Source: Leucobacter musarum subsp. musarum (GTDB lineage Bacteria; Actinomycetota; Actinomycetes; Actinomycetales; Microbacteriaceae). Taken from it: a DNA stretch of 64,000 nt. The position numbers and the translations under genes were made by a program. The first letter of the stretch is position 1. Every line of letters starts with the position of its first letter. Below, in pieces: positions 17,071-25,887 of the stretch. The stretch lies in assembly GCF_001273845.1 (NCBI RefSeq), contig NZ_JHBW01000069.1:124001-188000 (forward strand), given 5' to 3'. Under the pieces are notes generated by a model. The model was given only the letters and a program-made list of their open reading frames with translations, made no database searches and was not told the DNA's origin.

Positions 17071-18030
17071 ATTCTGGACCTCGCCACCGTCGAAGCGGAT
17101 GGCACCATCGCGGACGCGTTCCGCCACTCGGTCGAGATCGCGCAGCTTGCGGAGTCCGGCGGCTACACGCGCATCTGGTACGCCGAACACCACAACATGC
17201 CGTCGATCGCTTCGAGCGCGACGTCGGTGCTCATCGCGCACATCGCCTCGCAGACGCACACCATCGGGCTCGGCGCCGGCGGCGTGATGCTGCCGAATCA
17301 CTCGCCGCTCGTCATCGCCGAGCAGTTCGGCACGCTCGCCGAGCTGCACCCCGGGCGCATCCACCTCGGGCTGGGCCGGGCACCGGGCTCTGACGGCGCC
17401 ACGTTCCGCGCGCTGCGGCGCACATACGAGGCGGCCGAGAGTTTCCCGAACGACGTCGCCGAGTTGCAGCGCTATTTCTCGGACGAGCTGCCGCGCACCG
17501 CCGTCAATGCCTACCCCGGCCGCGGCACGCGAGTGCCCCTCACAATCCTCGGGTCCAGCCTGTTCGGGGCCAGCCTCGCGGCGCAGTACGGGCTCCCCTA
17601 CTCGTTCGCCTCGCACTTCGCCCCGCAGGCGCTGAAGTCGGCGATCGACCACTATCGCAGCCACTACGTGCCGAGCGCGGCGCACCCCGAGCCCTACGCC
17701 AGCGCGGGCGTCAACGTGGTCGCCGCCGACAGCGACGCCGAGGCCGAAACGCTGTTCGCTCGCGCCGAGGTGGATCGCGTGCGCCGTTTCCTCTCACGCG
17801 GTCGCGAGCAGGAGCTCACCTCCGACGAGGCGTCCCAACTCATCGACACTCCGGCTGGCCGGGAGATCCGTGGCATGATGCAGTACACCGCGATCGGCGG
17901 TGCCACTCGCGTGCGCGAAGAGCTCGAGGCGTTCGCGAAGTTCGCCGACGTCGATGAACTTGTCACCGTGCACGTGGCGCCGACGCGCGCCGAGCAGCTG
18001 GAGTCGGTGCGCATCGCCGCCTCGGCGTAG
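17050..18030 (+). CDS. LLM class flavin-dependent oxidoreductase
   Basis: The 326-residue product is a luciferase-like monooxygenase (PF00296, MsnO8-like branch). It starts PLSILDLATV and shows YTRIWYAEHHNMPSIAS, GAGGVMLPNHSPLVIAEQFG, LGLGRAPGSD and SFASHFAP, as usual for the branch. These proteins use reduced flavin; substrates of this branch are mostly unknown. The ATG lies in the loop of a perfect hairpin, so initiation may be structure-controlled. It follows accBC by 58 nt on the same strand and could be read through from it. Confidence 0.85.
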   Translation: MSATPLSILDLATVEADGTIADAFRHSVEIAQLAESGGYTRIWYAEHHNMPSIASSATSVLIAHIASQTHTIGLGAGGVMLPNHSPLVIAEQFGTLAELHPGRIHLGLGRAPGSDGATFRALRRTYEAAESFPNDVAELQRYFSDELPRTAVNAYPGRGTRVPLTILGSSLFGASLAAQYGLPYSFASHFAPQALKSAIDHYRSHYVPSAAHPEPYASAGVNVVAADSDAEAETLFARAEVDRVRRFLSRGREQELTSDEASQLIDTPAGREIRGMMQYTAIGGATRVREELEAFAKFADVDELVTVHVAPTRAEQLESVRIAASA

Positions 18031-18051
18031 TTTGGCGGGGCGCTCTGCGCC

Positions 18052-18113
18052 GCTCTGCCGCCGCCCCGCTCTGCCGCCGCCCCGCTCTGCCGCCGCCCCG
18101 CTCTGCCGCCCCG
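18052..18113. repeat. 16-bp tandem repeat, about four units
   Basis: Units GCTCTGCCGCCGCCCC start at 18052, 18068, 18084 and 18100, the last one shortened. The array begins 21 nt after the LLM stop in a non-coding gap. It looks like a simple slippage repeat. Confidence 0.88.
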
Positions 18114-18122
18114 CCTCTGCTG

Positions 18123-18194
18123 CGATTGGGGTAACTTCAGACCAGTTGTCGGCCGCGATTCGATCTCGAGACCGGACCAAAGTTACCCCGATCG
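18123..18194. repeat. Long imperfect palindrome in a convergent gap (IR2)
   Basis: Arms of 21 nt (18123-18143 and 18174-18194) pair at 17 Watson-Crick positions plus a wobble, with a core GGGGTAACTT / AAGTTACCCC. The 30-nt loop is itself GC-rich with ATTCGAT-type self-complementarity. The gap separates the convergent LLM and FUSC genes (193 nt). Architecture and size match IR1, IR3 and IR4. Confidence 0.75.
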
Positions 18195-18223
18195 TACGCA
18201 GCACAGCGACGCGGGCACGGACG

Positions 18224-19324
18224 CTACTTATCGCCGGCCGTGCGCTCATCGATGCGCCCGAGCGAGGCACGCAGCGCGAACACGATCGTGCCGAATCCCG
18301 ATTCGGCCGGCGCGCGCATGAATACCTCCCCCACCGCAGCGACCTCGGCGGCAGCTGCCGCACGGGTAGCCTCAAGCTCGATGCCGGTGTTCCACGCGCG
18401 CAAGTATTCCGCGAGGGCATGCAGTGCTTCCCCGAGCACTTCTAGCGCATCGGGCGGAATCTCAACGGAGACCGGCCGTTGCCACATCGCCCCGCTCAGC
18501 GCATCGGCGATGTCGGCGATACGCAGCCCGACGTAGCGCAGCGTCTCGATGTCGGCGTCATCACCGCTCGCGTCGTCGCGTCGCCACAGCGCACGCGGAT
18601 TCGCGAACCCGCTCTCCCGAGCTTCTTGTACCATCGCTTCGGCTTCGTCGACGTAACGCTGCCGCCGACGCGCCTCGTCGAGCCAGTCCGCGCGATCCGG
18701 CGGCCACTCGGCCCCCAGCACTTCGGCCAGATCGTCGGCCGAAGCCGCGAGGTCGGTCTTCAACTCGGCGACTCGGGCACGCGCATACCCGAACGCGAGC
18801 GGGGGGATGAAGATCAGATTCACCAGGGTGCCGACGGCGAGCCCGAGCCCGAACTGGGCGATGTACCCGGCGACATACGATTCGGGGTCGCCGGCCCCCA
18901 GAATCACGACAAAGACACCGGCGATCGCGACGTACACGCGCCCTTCCCCGAGCTTCCGCACTCCGGCGATCAGCATGCCGAGCCCGGCCGCGAGCGGTGC
19001 ACGCACGTACCAGGGCCAGCCGAGGGCGACGAGACTCCACCCGATCACGAGGCCGATCGCAATACCGCTCAGCAGTTCGAAGCTCGTGCGCAGGGAACTC
19101 ACGACCGTCGGCGCGACGCCGAGGAGGGCGCCGAGCGGAGCGTAATACGCGTACTGATCCAGAGGCATGGGAAGCAGCCTCCCGATCAGCCAGGCAGCCG
19201 TCACGCCGATGGCGGCTTTGAGAGCGATCAGCAGCCGATAGCGGGTCACAATCGGCCGCAGCGCATTCGCCGTCCGCCGCACCAGGATCGGCAGCGGCGA
19301 TGTGGATTCCGATGGGGTACGCAC
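18224..19324 (-). CDS. FUSC/aromatic acid exporter-like membrane protein
   Basis: The 366-residue protein has an N-terminal block of about five or six membrane helices (roughly 20-170), including ALKAAIGVTAAWLIGRLLP, followed by a long cytoplasmic helical part (about 175-365). This is the FUSC or aromatic acid exporter (ArAE) layout, linked to efflux of small aromatic acids or fusaric acid. I place the start at GTG 19324, directly before TPSESTSPLP, because the upstream frame runs through a neighbouring gene. It is last in a MarR-MFS-small protein-FUSC run, which suggests an efflux operon under MarR control. Confidence 0.75.
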   Translation of the reverse strand: MRTPSESTSPLPILVRRTANALRPIVTRYRLLIALKAAIGVTAAWLIGRLLPMPLDQYAYYAPLGALLGVAPTVVSSLRTSFELLSGIAIGLVIGWSLVALGWPWYVRAPLAAGLGMLIAGVRKLGEGRVYVAIAGVFVVILGAGDPESYVAGYIAQFGLGLAVGTLVNLIFIPPLAFGYARARVAELKTDLAASADDLAEVLGAEWPPDRADWLDEARRRQRYVDEAEAMVQEARESGFANPRALWRRDDASGDDADIETLRYVGLRIADIADALSGAMWQRPVSVEIPPDALEVLGEALHALAEYLRAWNTGIELEATRAAAAAEVAAVGEVFMRAPAESGFGTIVFALRASLGRIDERTAGDK

Positions 19325-19401
19325 GTTTCGAGCCTGCCTGCACAACCCTGCATCGGCCAGGGGATCGACCGGCCCTTGCCCCGACTGATAGGAGGTGGCC
19401 G

Positions 19402-19695
19402 TTACTCGCGCAGGCGACGCAACCGGTCTTCGGCGCGCGCCACACGCTCCGACTCGGTGAGCTCCCACCATGCGGTACCGCGTTCGCCGAGACCTTCTTT
19501 CGCCCATTGCACGCGATCTCGCACGGGCCGTCTCTCGTCTTCGGAGTCGAGGTTTCCGATGCGCGAGCGCGCCGAGCCGAGCTCCGAGCGGAGCGCGGCA
19601 ACGAGGCGTGGCGGCAGCACCGGATCCGTGGCGCGCCACCGACGACCGTGCACGATGATGTATCGGCCGTCGGCGGTGCGCTCCGGATCGCTCAT
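19402..19695 (-). CDS. Small conserved actinobacterial protein
   Basis: The 97-residue protein starts SDPERTADGRYIIVHGRRWR, then DPVLPPRLVAALRSELGSAR and a late LGERGTAWWELTESERV. This pattern recurs in actinobacterial genomes; I recall automatic labels such as biopolymer transporter Tol for similar proteins, which the sequence does not support (no membrane segment). It is soluble, charged and rich in Arg and Glu. It begins 10 nt after the MFS stop and precedes the FUSC gene, so it is probably co-transcribed with both. Function unknown. Confidence 0.75.
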   Translation of the reverse strand: MSDPERTADGRYIIVHGRRWRATDPVLPPRLVAALRSELGSARSRIGNLDSEDERRPVRDRVQWAKEGLGERGTAWWELTESERVARAEDRLRRLRE

Positions 19696-19705
19696 GGTCG
19701 ACCGT

Positions 19706-21268
19706 CTAGGCGCGCTCGGGCTCGGGTTGCGGCTCGTCAGCCTGATCGGCGACGCGCTCCGGGAACAGCTCGTCGAGGTCGATGTCCGGGTTCGTATCCT
19801 GGGTCTCGACGAGTTCGACCGCTTCCTCTTCCGTGAGCACGCTCGGCATCGCACCGGGCAGCGGGCGTCGCGCCGATTCCTTGAGCACGAACACCGCGAT
19901 GAGGCCGGCGATCGAGGTGCCGATCACGTAGAAAGCGGGCGCGAGCGCCGTGCCCGTGAGCTGCACCAGCGCCTCCATGATCACGGGCGCGGTGCCTCCG
20001 AGTAGCGCGACCGAGAGGTTGTACGAGATGCCCATGCCGCCGTAGCGCGACGACGTCGGGAAGAGCGCCGGTAGCGACGACGCCAGATTCGCGATGTAGA
20101 ACGTGACGGGCACGGCGAGCAACACCAGCCCGAGCAGGGTCGACCAGTTGGCGCCGTGCATCATGAAGAGGAACGCAGGCACGGCGAGCACGATCGCGCT
20201 GCCTGCGCCCATGAAGAGCACCTTGCGGCGGCCGATGCGATCCGACAGCATGCCGGTCAGCGGGATGCAGAGCGCCATGCCGACGAGCACCGGCAGGGTG
20301 AGCAGCGTGCCGTGGGTCTCGTCGTAGCCGAGCGTGCCCGTGAGGTAGGTCGGCATGTACGAGGTCAGTGCGTAGCCGACCGTGTTCGCGGCGGCGACGA
20401 GCACGAATGCGGTGAGCAGTTCGCGCCAGTACGCGCGGACGAGGGCGATGACGCCCTTCGGCGCATTCTCTGCCGCCTGCGCCTCGGTGCTCGCCTGCTC
20501 GGCCGCGTCTTGCGCCGCCTGAAATGCCGGGGTGTCTTCGATCTTGAGTCGGAAGTAGATCGCGATGAGGCCGAGCGGCAGCGCGACGAGGAACGGCACG
20601 CGCCAGACGAACCCGTCCATGGCCTCGGCCGAAACGGTGAGCTGCAGCACCGATACGAAGGCGGCGCCGATCGCGAAGCCGAAGTACGAGCCCATGTCGA
20701 GCAGCGAGGCGTAGAAGCCGCGCTTGCGATCGGGGGCGTACTCGGTGATGAACGTGGTCGCGCCGGCGTACTCGCCGCCGGTCGAGAAGCCCTGAGCGAG
20801 CTTCAGCACGATGAGCAGGATCGGGGCGAAGACGCCGATCACCGAGAAGTCGGGCAGCACGCCGATCAAGAACGTGGCGGCGGCCATCATGATCAGAGTG
20901 AAGGCGAGCACCTTCTGGCGGCCGAGGCGGTCACCGAGCTGGCCGAGAATGATGCCGCCCAGTGGCCGCGCCACGAAGGTCACGGCGAACACGCCGAGCG
21001 AGAACAGCGACTGGGCGCCCGCCGACGCATCAGGGAGAAAGACGCGGCCGAGAATCACGGCGAGGTAACCGTAGATGCCGATGTCGTACCACTCCATGAG
21101 GTTGCCCACGACGGTGCCGGCGACGGCGCGCTTGAGCATCGGCCGATCGACGACGTTGACATCGTCGAGTTCGAGCCGTCGCGGCTCGTCGCTGGGACGT
21201 TGCCGCCAGGGCGTCAGCCGATCGATCCAGCGACGCCAGGGGGCCCGGGTAGGTTCGGGTGTGGACAT
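19706..21268 (-). CDS. MHS-family MFS transporter (ProP-like)
   Basis: This 520-residue transporter belongs to the metabolite:H+ symporter branch of the major facilitator superfamily. Typical segments are VVGNLMEWYDIGIYGYLA, RPLGGIILGQLGDRLGRQKVL (the loop 2-3 motif) and GFSTGGEYAGATTFITEYAP. Twelve helices can be traced. Members carry osmolytes such as proline and betaine, or organic acids such as citrate and shikimate; the ligand is not visible here. N- and C-terminal tails are long and hydrophilic, the latter with acidic residues. It starts 22 nt after the MarR stop, so regulation by that protein is likely. Confidence 0.88.
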   Translation of the reverse strand: MSTPEPTRAPWRRWIDRLTPWRQRPSDEPRRLELDDVNVVDRPMLKRAVAGTVVGNLMEWYDIGIYGYLAVILGRVFLPDASAGAQSLFSLGVFAVTFVARPLGGIILGQLGDRLGRQKVLAFTLIMMAAATFLIGVLPDFSVIGVFAPILLIVLKLAQGFSTGGEYAGATTFITEYAPDRKRGFYASLLDMGSYFGFAIGAAFVSVLQLTVSAEAMDGFVWRVPFLVALPLGLIAIYFRLKIEDTPAFQAAQDAAEQASTEAQAAENAPKGVIALVRAYWRELLTAFVLVAAANTVGYALTSYMPTYLTGTLGYDETHGTLLTLPVLVGMALCIPLTGMLSDRIGRRKVLFMGAGSAIVLAVPAFLFMMHGANWSTLLGLVLLAVPVTFYIANLASSLPALFPTSSRYGGMGISYNLSVALLGGTAPVIMEALVQLTGTALAPAFYVIGTSIAGLIAVFVLKESARRPLPGAMPSVLTEEEAVELVETQDTNPDIDLDELFPERVADQADEPQPEPERA

Positions 21269-21290
21269 GAGAGGATGCTCCGATCCGGGT

Positions 21291-21788
21291 TCAGTCGAGC
21301 GCGTCGAGTGCGCTCGTGAGGCGCTCGATCACCCGCGCGGCCAGTTCGGCCTCGGTGGGGTCGAGCTCATCGATCTCGGCCACGAGCGCTGCGTGATGCC
21401 GGGAGAACACGGCATCGACTTGCTCACGACCGGTGTCGGAGGGTTCGAGATAGTGGGCGCGTCGATCGGTAGGGTGGCTCACTCGGTCAATGAAGCCCTT
21501 GCGCACCAGACGGTCGACAATGTTCGTGACGTTGGCGCTCGAGGTGCCGAGCATGCCGATCAGATCTTTTGGCCCGATGTGGCGGCCGTCGCGCGAGGCC
21601 TGCACGAGATAGCGGAGTGCGCGGAGGTCGAGGCTCGAGAGCCCCGAAGCCCCGTTCCTCCGCGTCTCCTGCTGGTGCTCAGACCGCCTCAGCCGCAGCA
21701 GCGCCGATGCCAGCGCTTTCCCCGCCGCGGCCAGCGGCTCGGTCGCATAGAGATGCTCCGATTCATTTTTCACAATGTTCTGCGGCAC
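21291..21788 (-). CDS. MarR-family transcriptional regulator
   Basis: The 165-residue regulator has a winged-helix core: LSSLDLRALRYLVQASRDG, the recognition region LGTSSANVTNIVDRLVRKG and the wing DRVSHPTDRRAHYLEPSDTG. It starts at GTG 21788; the aligned N terminus of its paralogue at 27342 (KNIVSSEEEHLY against QNIVKNESEHLY) supports this start. It heads the operon with the MFS and FUSC transporters and probably represses it until a ligand binds. The promoter should lie in the AT-rich stretch around 21810-21860. Confidence 0.9.
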   Translation of the reverse strand: MPQNIVKNESEHLYATEPLAAAGKALASALLRLRRSEHQQETRRNGASGLSSLDLRALRYLVQASRDGRHIGPKDLIGMLGTSSANVTNIVDRLVRKGFIDRVSHPTDRRAHYLEPSDTGREQVDAVFSRHHAALVAEIDELDPTEAELAARVIERLTSALDALD

Positions 21789-21932
21789 TGTCCCGTTCCC
21801 CCGAGTTCGACCGTTGAGTTATTGCACACTTACTGTACTACTCACTCAGTGGAACTTTCAAATCATGGATGACACGAGCGCTGAGGCAGTCGCCGATGAC
21901 GGCGCACGGTGGCGGATCGCCAGGCCGGCCGC

Positions 21933-23498
21933 TCACCGCGCGTGACGGGCATGTTCCCCCTCCGCGATCGACACGATGCGCGCGACCATTCCACTGAAGA
22001 TCAGCCCGTGGAACGGCAGCATCGAGAGCCAGTACAGTCGCCCCGCGAGGCCGCGCGGAAAGAACACTGCGCGCTGCGCATACCGCGAGCCCCGCTCGGT
22101 GGGTTCGACGCCGAGCTCGAGCCACGCGAGCCCCGGCACCCGCATCTCAGCCCGCAGGCGCAGCACCCGACCCGGTTCGATCGCCTCGACTCGCCACACG
22201 TCGAGCGCGTCACCCACGGCGAGCCGGGCTCGCGAGCGTCGACCGCGTTGCAGCCCGACCCCCCCGGTGACCCGGTCGTACCACCCGCGCAGCGCCCACA
22301 GCCGCGGCGCCGAATACCACCCGGTCTCACCGCCGATCTGCGTGATCACCGCCCACACCGCCTCGGGCGTCGCACTCGACTCGCGTTCGCGGGCATCCGA
22401 GAACACCGTGCGCCCCGCCCACTCCGGGTCACTCGGCAACGGTTCGCTCGGTGCGGTCACTCGCGCGTCGACCCAGCTCGTCTCGATCGCGTCGAGTTCG
22501 ATGCGGCCGAGTGCGAGTCGCACCGCCTCGCGATACGGCGTCAGACCTGACGACGGCCGAGGCAGAATGGCGTCGACGTCGTGATCGCTCATCACGCACC
22601 GGTGCTGCAGCGACTCGACGAGCGGGCGGGCGATCGACGCCGGCACCGGGGTGACGAGACCGACCCACAGCGACGCCAGCTTCGGCGTCAGCACCGGCAG
22701 AGAAGCGATCGCGCGCTGGCGCAGCCCGGCTTCGACGGCATACCCGTTCATCATCTGCCCGTAGCGCAGCACGTCAGGCCCGCCGATGTCGAGCACACGA
22801 CTCACCTCAGCGTCAGCCCGGGCGGCGAGCAGCAGGTAGTGGAGCACGTCTCGCACGGCGATCGGCTGAATGAAGTTGCGCACCCACTTCGGCGCCGGCA
22901 TGTAGGGCAGCACCTCCGTCAGATGGCGCACCATTTCGAACGACGCCGAGCCCGATCCGATCACCACTCCCGCCTGCAGCACGAGCGTCGGCACCCCCGA
23001 ACCGAGCAGGATCTCCCCCACCTCTTTGCGCGATGCCAGGTGGGGCGAGAGTTGCACCCCCTCCGGGTGCAACCCGCCGAGGTAGACGATGCGCCGCACC
23101 CTGGCCTCCTGCGCACGGGCGGCGACGTTCTCGGCGATCTCGCGATCCTGCACGGCGAACGCAGTGCCGCTCGACATCGAATGCACCAGATAGAACACGA
23201 CGTCGACCCCGTCGGTGGCCCGGCGCACCGCATCGGCGTCGGCGGCGTCGCCCACCTCGACCTCGATTTCACCCGACCACGGGAAGGCCCGGATGCGCTC
23301 TGCCGAGCGCGACAGCGTACGCACGCGATACCCGGCGCGCAGCAGCCGCGGCACGAGCCGCCCGCCCAGGTATCCGGTCGCTCCGAGCACCAGTGCCCGG
23401 GGCGCTGCCCGGCCAGTGCTCGGGATCGCCCGATACTCGCGCTCCGCACCCGTCGGTGCACTGAGTTCGTCTGTCCGCTGCTCGCTGCTCTCGCCCAT
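21933..23498 (-). CDS. NAD(P)-binding SDR with C-terminal DUF2867 domain
   Basis: The 521-residue protein has an extended SDR/NmrA-like Rossmann domain (about 25-320): LVLGATGYLGGRLVPRLL, YLVHSMSSGTAF, RRIVYLGGLHP, SRKEVGEILLGSG. The C-terminal part (about 370-515) is the DUF2867 fold, with GWYSAPRLWALRGWYDRVTGG and YWLSMLPFHGLIFSGM. Proteins of this arrangement are widespread in actinobacteria and their substrate is unknown. I prefer ATG 23498 (GGGGGA upstream) to ATG 23513. It stands alone on the minus strand between a MarR promoter and the hydrolase gene. Confidence 0.85.
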   Translation of the reverse strand: MGESSEQRTDELSAPTGAEREYRAIPSTGRAAPRALVLGATGYLGGRLVPRLLRAGYRVRTLSRSAERIRAFPWSGEIEVEVGDAADADAVRRATDGVDVVFYLVHSMSSGTAFAVQDREIAENVAARAQEARVRRIVYLGGLHPEGVQLSPHLASRKEVGEILLGSGVPTLVLQAGVVIGSGSASFEMVRHLTEVLPYMPAPKWVRNFIQPIAVRDVLHYLLLAARADAEVSRVLDIGGPDVLRYGQMMNGYAVEAGLRQRAIASLPVLTPKLASLWVGLVTPVPASIARPLVESLQHRCVMSDHDVDAILPRPSSGLTPYREAVRLALGRIELDAIETSWVDARVTAPSEPLPSDPEWAGRTVFSDARERESSATPEAVWAVITQIGGETGWYSAPRLWALRGWYDRVTGGVGLQRGRRSRARLAVGDALDVWRVEAIEPGRVLRLRAEMRVPGLAWLELGVEPTERGSRYAQRAVFFPRGLAGRLYWLSMLPFHGLIFSGMVARIVSIAEGEHARHAR

Positions 23499-23593
23499 GA
23501 TTCCCCCGATCATCGCCAGGGTACGCAGAAATGCTGCGCGGCTGCGGGATCACCCGCACGGGTTGCACTCCGCACCTCCGGTGAACTATAAGC

Positions 23594-24295
23594 TCACCGA
23601 CCCCCGGTCTCGGCGAGCACCGTGCGCACCGTTTCGAGCACCTCGGGGTGGTCGAGAATGCGGAAGTGACCCCCCGTGTCGATGCGCACATTGTGCGCGC
23701 CGAGTAACTCGCTGCCCTCGGGAATGTGCGGGTCGAAGGCCGCGAAGACGGACGTGATGCGCGCGTTGGCCTCGGGGGCCGCCACCAGAAGGCGGATGGT
23801 GGGATCAACCGGCGACAGCGCTCTCAGCGTGCGCCCCGGCATGAGTCGCGCGTACCGCGAGCCCCCGAAGGGCGCTGCGATGGCCACCATTGCGCGCACC
23901 CGATCGGCGTGCTCGCCGAAGGCCATCACGTGCTTGCCGACGAGACCTCCCTTGCTGTGCGCAATCACGACGGCATCGGTGATCTCAGTAGCGGCAAGGA
24001 ACGCATCGACCATGCGCGCGCCATCCACCACTGGAACACGGTTGCTGCGCAGCGGATCGAGCACGTGCACCGGGTGCCCGAGTGCGTGCACATGACGGAT
24101 CAGCGGGAGCATGAAGCGCCACGGCTCGTACACGCCGGGAATGATCACGACCGGCGATCCGGCACCCGAACGGAAGTCACCTGGGCTGCTGCGAGAGAAG
24201 CGAGCCGCGACCTGCCACCGCAGCGCAGCGAGGTAGTCGGCACCCCACCACAGTGCGCGGCGCACGCGACCGGTGCCGCGCACGCGACTCCTCAC
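23594..24295 (-). CDS. Alpha/beta hydrolase, PGAP1/lipase-like
   Basis: This 233-residue alpha/beta hydrolase has the oxyanion region VVIIPGVYEPWRFM, the nucleophile elbow IAHSKGGLVGK and a late His in DTGGHFRILDHPEV; the acid is probably in the VFAAFDPHIPEGSELL region. It resembles triacylglycerol-lipase or PGAP1-type esterases. An N-terminal basic stretch (RSRVRGTGRVRRALWWG) may associate with the membrane. Its GTG start overlaps the stop of the preceding small gene (GTGA), tying it to the ECF/Asp23 module. Confidence 0.78.
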   Translation of the reverse strand: MRSRVRGTGRVRRALWWGADYLAALRWQVAARFSRSSPGDFRSGAGSPVVIIPGVYEPWRFMLPLIRHVHALGHPVHVLDPLRSNRVPVVDGARMVDAFLAATEITDAVVIAHSKGGLVGKHVMAFGEHADRVRAMVAIAAPFGGSRYARLMPGRTLRALSPVDPTIRLLVAAPEANARITSVFAAFDPHIPEGSELLGAHNVRIDTGGHFRILDHPEVLETVRTVLAETGGR

Positions 24296-24606
24296 GACTC
24301 CGCGATGCGTGCCACGCGCACGCGAACAACGCCCGCAGGCGATGTCGACGCGGTCGACGCGGTCTCGGTAAGCAGCGCATCCGCGACCGCACGCGCCACT
24401 TCCGGCGTCACCGCCTCGCGGTCGGTGGCGATGGTGACTGCTGCGGCGATGGATTCTTGCGAGGCGAGCCGCCGAGTGACCGACTCGGCAACTGCACGCA
24501 GGCCCGCACGCTCGGGATAGACCGCTGCGACTCCGGGAACCCCGGCAACCGCGTCTGCGTCTGCCTCCGCGCGCACCGGATCATCAGCGTGTGATTCCAC
24601 AGGCAT
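24292..24606 (-). CDS. Small Ala/Val-rich protein of the Asp23 module
   Basis: The 104-residue product is soluble and rich in Ala, Val and Glu. I do not recognise the family with certainty. The order VPGVAAVYPE...RLASQESIAAAVTIATD...RVRVARI resembles the half-size Asp23-like proteins found with Gls24 proteins in actinobacteria. Its start ATG overlaps the stop of the upstream gene (TGATG) and its stop overlaps the hydrolase start, so it is tightly coupled on both sides. Confidence 0.6.
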   Translation of the reverse strand: MPVESHADDPVRAEADADAVAGVPGVAAVYPERAGLRAVAESVTRRLASQESIAAAVTIATDREAVTPEVARAVADALLTETASTASTSPAGVVRVRVARIAES

Positions 24607-25190
24607 CAGGCACCCTCTTTCTGGCGATAGCCGTGCGCATCCACAACTTCGATATCAATGCGTTCGACGCGCAACTCCGTGTGCTGACCCAACGCTCGGG
24701 CGGCCTCGATCCGCAGCCGCTCGCTCACTTCAGGGATACTCACTGACCATTCCGCACTGATGCTGAGCGTAATACCAACTGGCGCTTCGGGAGTCTCGAC
24801 GTCGCCCGACAACACGACCGAACCGACGATGACGCCGGGTACCCCGTCGCCCGTCGCTCGCAGAAGCGACTTCACCGCTCCCTCATCAATGGAGATGGTG
24901 ACGCGCGGGTCGGGGTGCGAGATCGGGAGTGCGCGCCCCGCCTGCAGATCGAGTGCGATCGCATCCATAATGCCCGCGAACCAGTTCGACGACGGCTCCG
25001 GCAGCTGTTCGGCTTCGGACTCCAGCAGCGCTCGAGCCGCACCCGATGAGCCACTCAAGGCCTCGAGCGCGTTCTGGCAGTAGGGACACTCGGAGATGTG
25101 CGGATCTTGCTCGGCAACCTCGGTATCGAGGAAAGAACTGACGTCGCCGAGCGTACGGCCGCACTCGAGTCGTGGATCGTGTTCGCTCAT
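24606..25190 (-). CDS. Zinc-finger-type anti-sigma segment fused to Asp23/Gls24-like domain
   Basis: The 194-residue protein begins MSEHDPRLECGRTLGDVSSF and continues with HISECPYCQNALEAL, an HxxxCxxC element as in zinc-binding anti-sigma (ZAS) proteins. Residues 85-190 are Asp23-like (DPRVTISIDEGAVKSLLR, SAEWSVSIPEVSERLR). It directly follows the ECF sigma gene with an ATGA overlap, the usual place for an anti-sigma factor. I infer that it holds the sigma factor and links it to the Asp23 envelope system. Start 25190 is decided by the ATGA overlap and GGAGG seven bases before. Confidence 0.75.
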   Translation of the reverse strand: MSEHDPRLECGRTLGDVSSFLDTEVAEQDPHISECPYCQNALEALSGSSGAARALLESEAEQLPEPSSNWFAGIMDAIALDLQAGRALPISHPDPRVTISIDEGAVKSLLRATGDGVPGVIVGSVVLSGDVETPEAPVGITLSISAEWSVSIPEVSERLRIEAARALGQHTELRVERIDIEVVDAHGYRQKEGA

Positions 25191-25717
25191 CGCCATCCCT
25201 CCATACTCACGGTGATCGCGGTTCGCGCCCGGGCCAACTGCCCGCGCACGGTGCTCGCCGGTACTCCGAGCTCCGCGGCGATTTCCTCGTAGCTCAAGCC
25301 TGCCATCTCCCGAAGCAACCAGCACTGCCGCTGCGTTTCTGGAAGCGTACCGAGCACCGCCGACACGGCGGAGACCTGCGCGCGCTGCACGACGACGCGA
25401 TCGGGGCCGGGGCCGGGCGAGGCGGTCTCGGCGACGGCGTCGATCGGCACCTGCGGAGCCCGCTGTCGCAGGACCGCCGTCGCCTCGTGGCTCGCGACAC
25501 GCATGAGCCACGGTTTCAGCGCAGACGGATCACGCAGCGTCTCAAGCTTGCGCCACGCAACAACGAACGCGTTTTGCACCACATCGTCGGCCTCCGACTG
25601 CGACCCCAGCAGCCGGGCGACGTAGGCGCGCATCAGCCTGCTGTAGCGACGCACGATCTCACGGAACGCCCGCGCATCTTGGTCGATGGCGCGCGCGACG
25701 AGTATCGCGTCACCCAC
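25187..25717 (-). CDS. ECF-type sigma factor
   Basis: The 176-residue product has sigma region 2 (AFREIVRRYSRLMRAYVARL, ADDVVQNAFVVAWRK) and region 4 (LPETQRQCWLLREMAGLSYE and the helix-turn-helix EIAAELGVPASTVRGQLARAR). It is a standard ECF length. Start GTG 25717 is the only good in-frame start. It is first in a minus-strand operon with a candidate anti-sigma protein, and divergent from an Asp23 gene, so that gene and its own operon are the likely targets. Confidence 0.92.
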   Translation of the reverse strand: MGDAILVARAIDQDARAFREIVRRYSRLMRAYVARLLGSQSEADDVVQNAFVVAWRKLETLRDPSALKPWLMRVASHEATAVLRQRAPQVPIDAVAETASPGPGPDRVVVQRAQVSAVSAVLGTLPETQRQCWLLREMAGLSYEEIAAELGVPASTVRGQLARARTAITVSMEGWR

Positions 25718-25887
25718 CTCTGAGATATCGCCACGCCAGGCCTCGTTCGCGTTCGTCAGAGCCTCCCGAAACTTTTTTGTGACGATTGTGCCGCGATCGC
25801 CCTCTTACTTGTGAGCGACGCTACCGCGCTCGGTTCACGCGCCACAAGCACGTGGATTTTTCCTCACCCAATGAGATAGGAGCCATC

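Noticed and set aside
14343-17108. Very long minus-strand open frame continuous with the DUF937 gene (1153 codons in all)
   Set aside because: It is antisense to accBC, whose frame and motifs are certain. Composition beyond 14342 is that of a high-GC codon shadow; DUF937 has a clear start and binding site at 14342.
18052-18194. CRISPR-like array (short repeats plus palindrome)
   Set aside because: Units are directly adjacent without spacers and no cas gene is in the window.
25718-25887. ECF-type promoter (GAAAC ... CGCGA) before the Asp23 gene
   Set aside because: Spacing does not fit a standard ECF promoter well enough to report as a feature.
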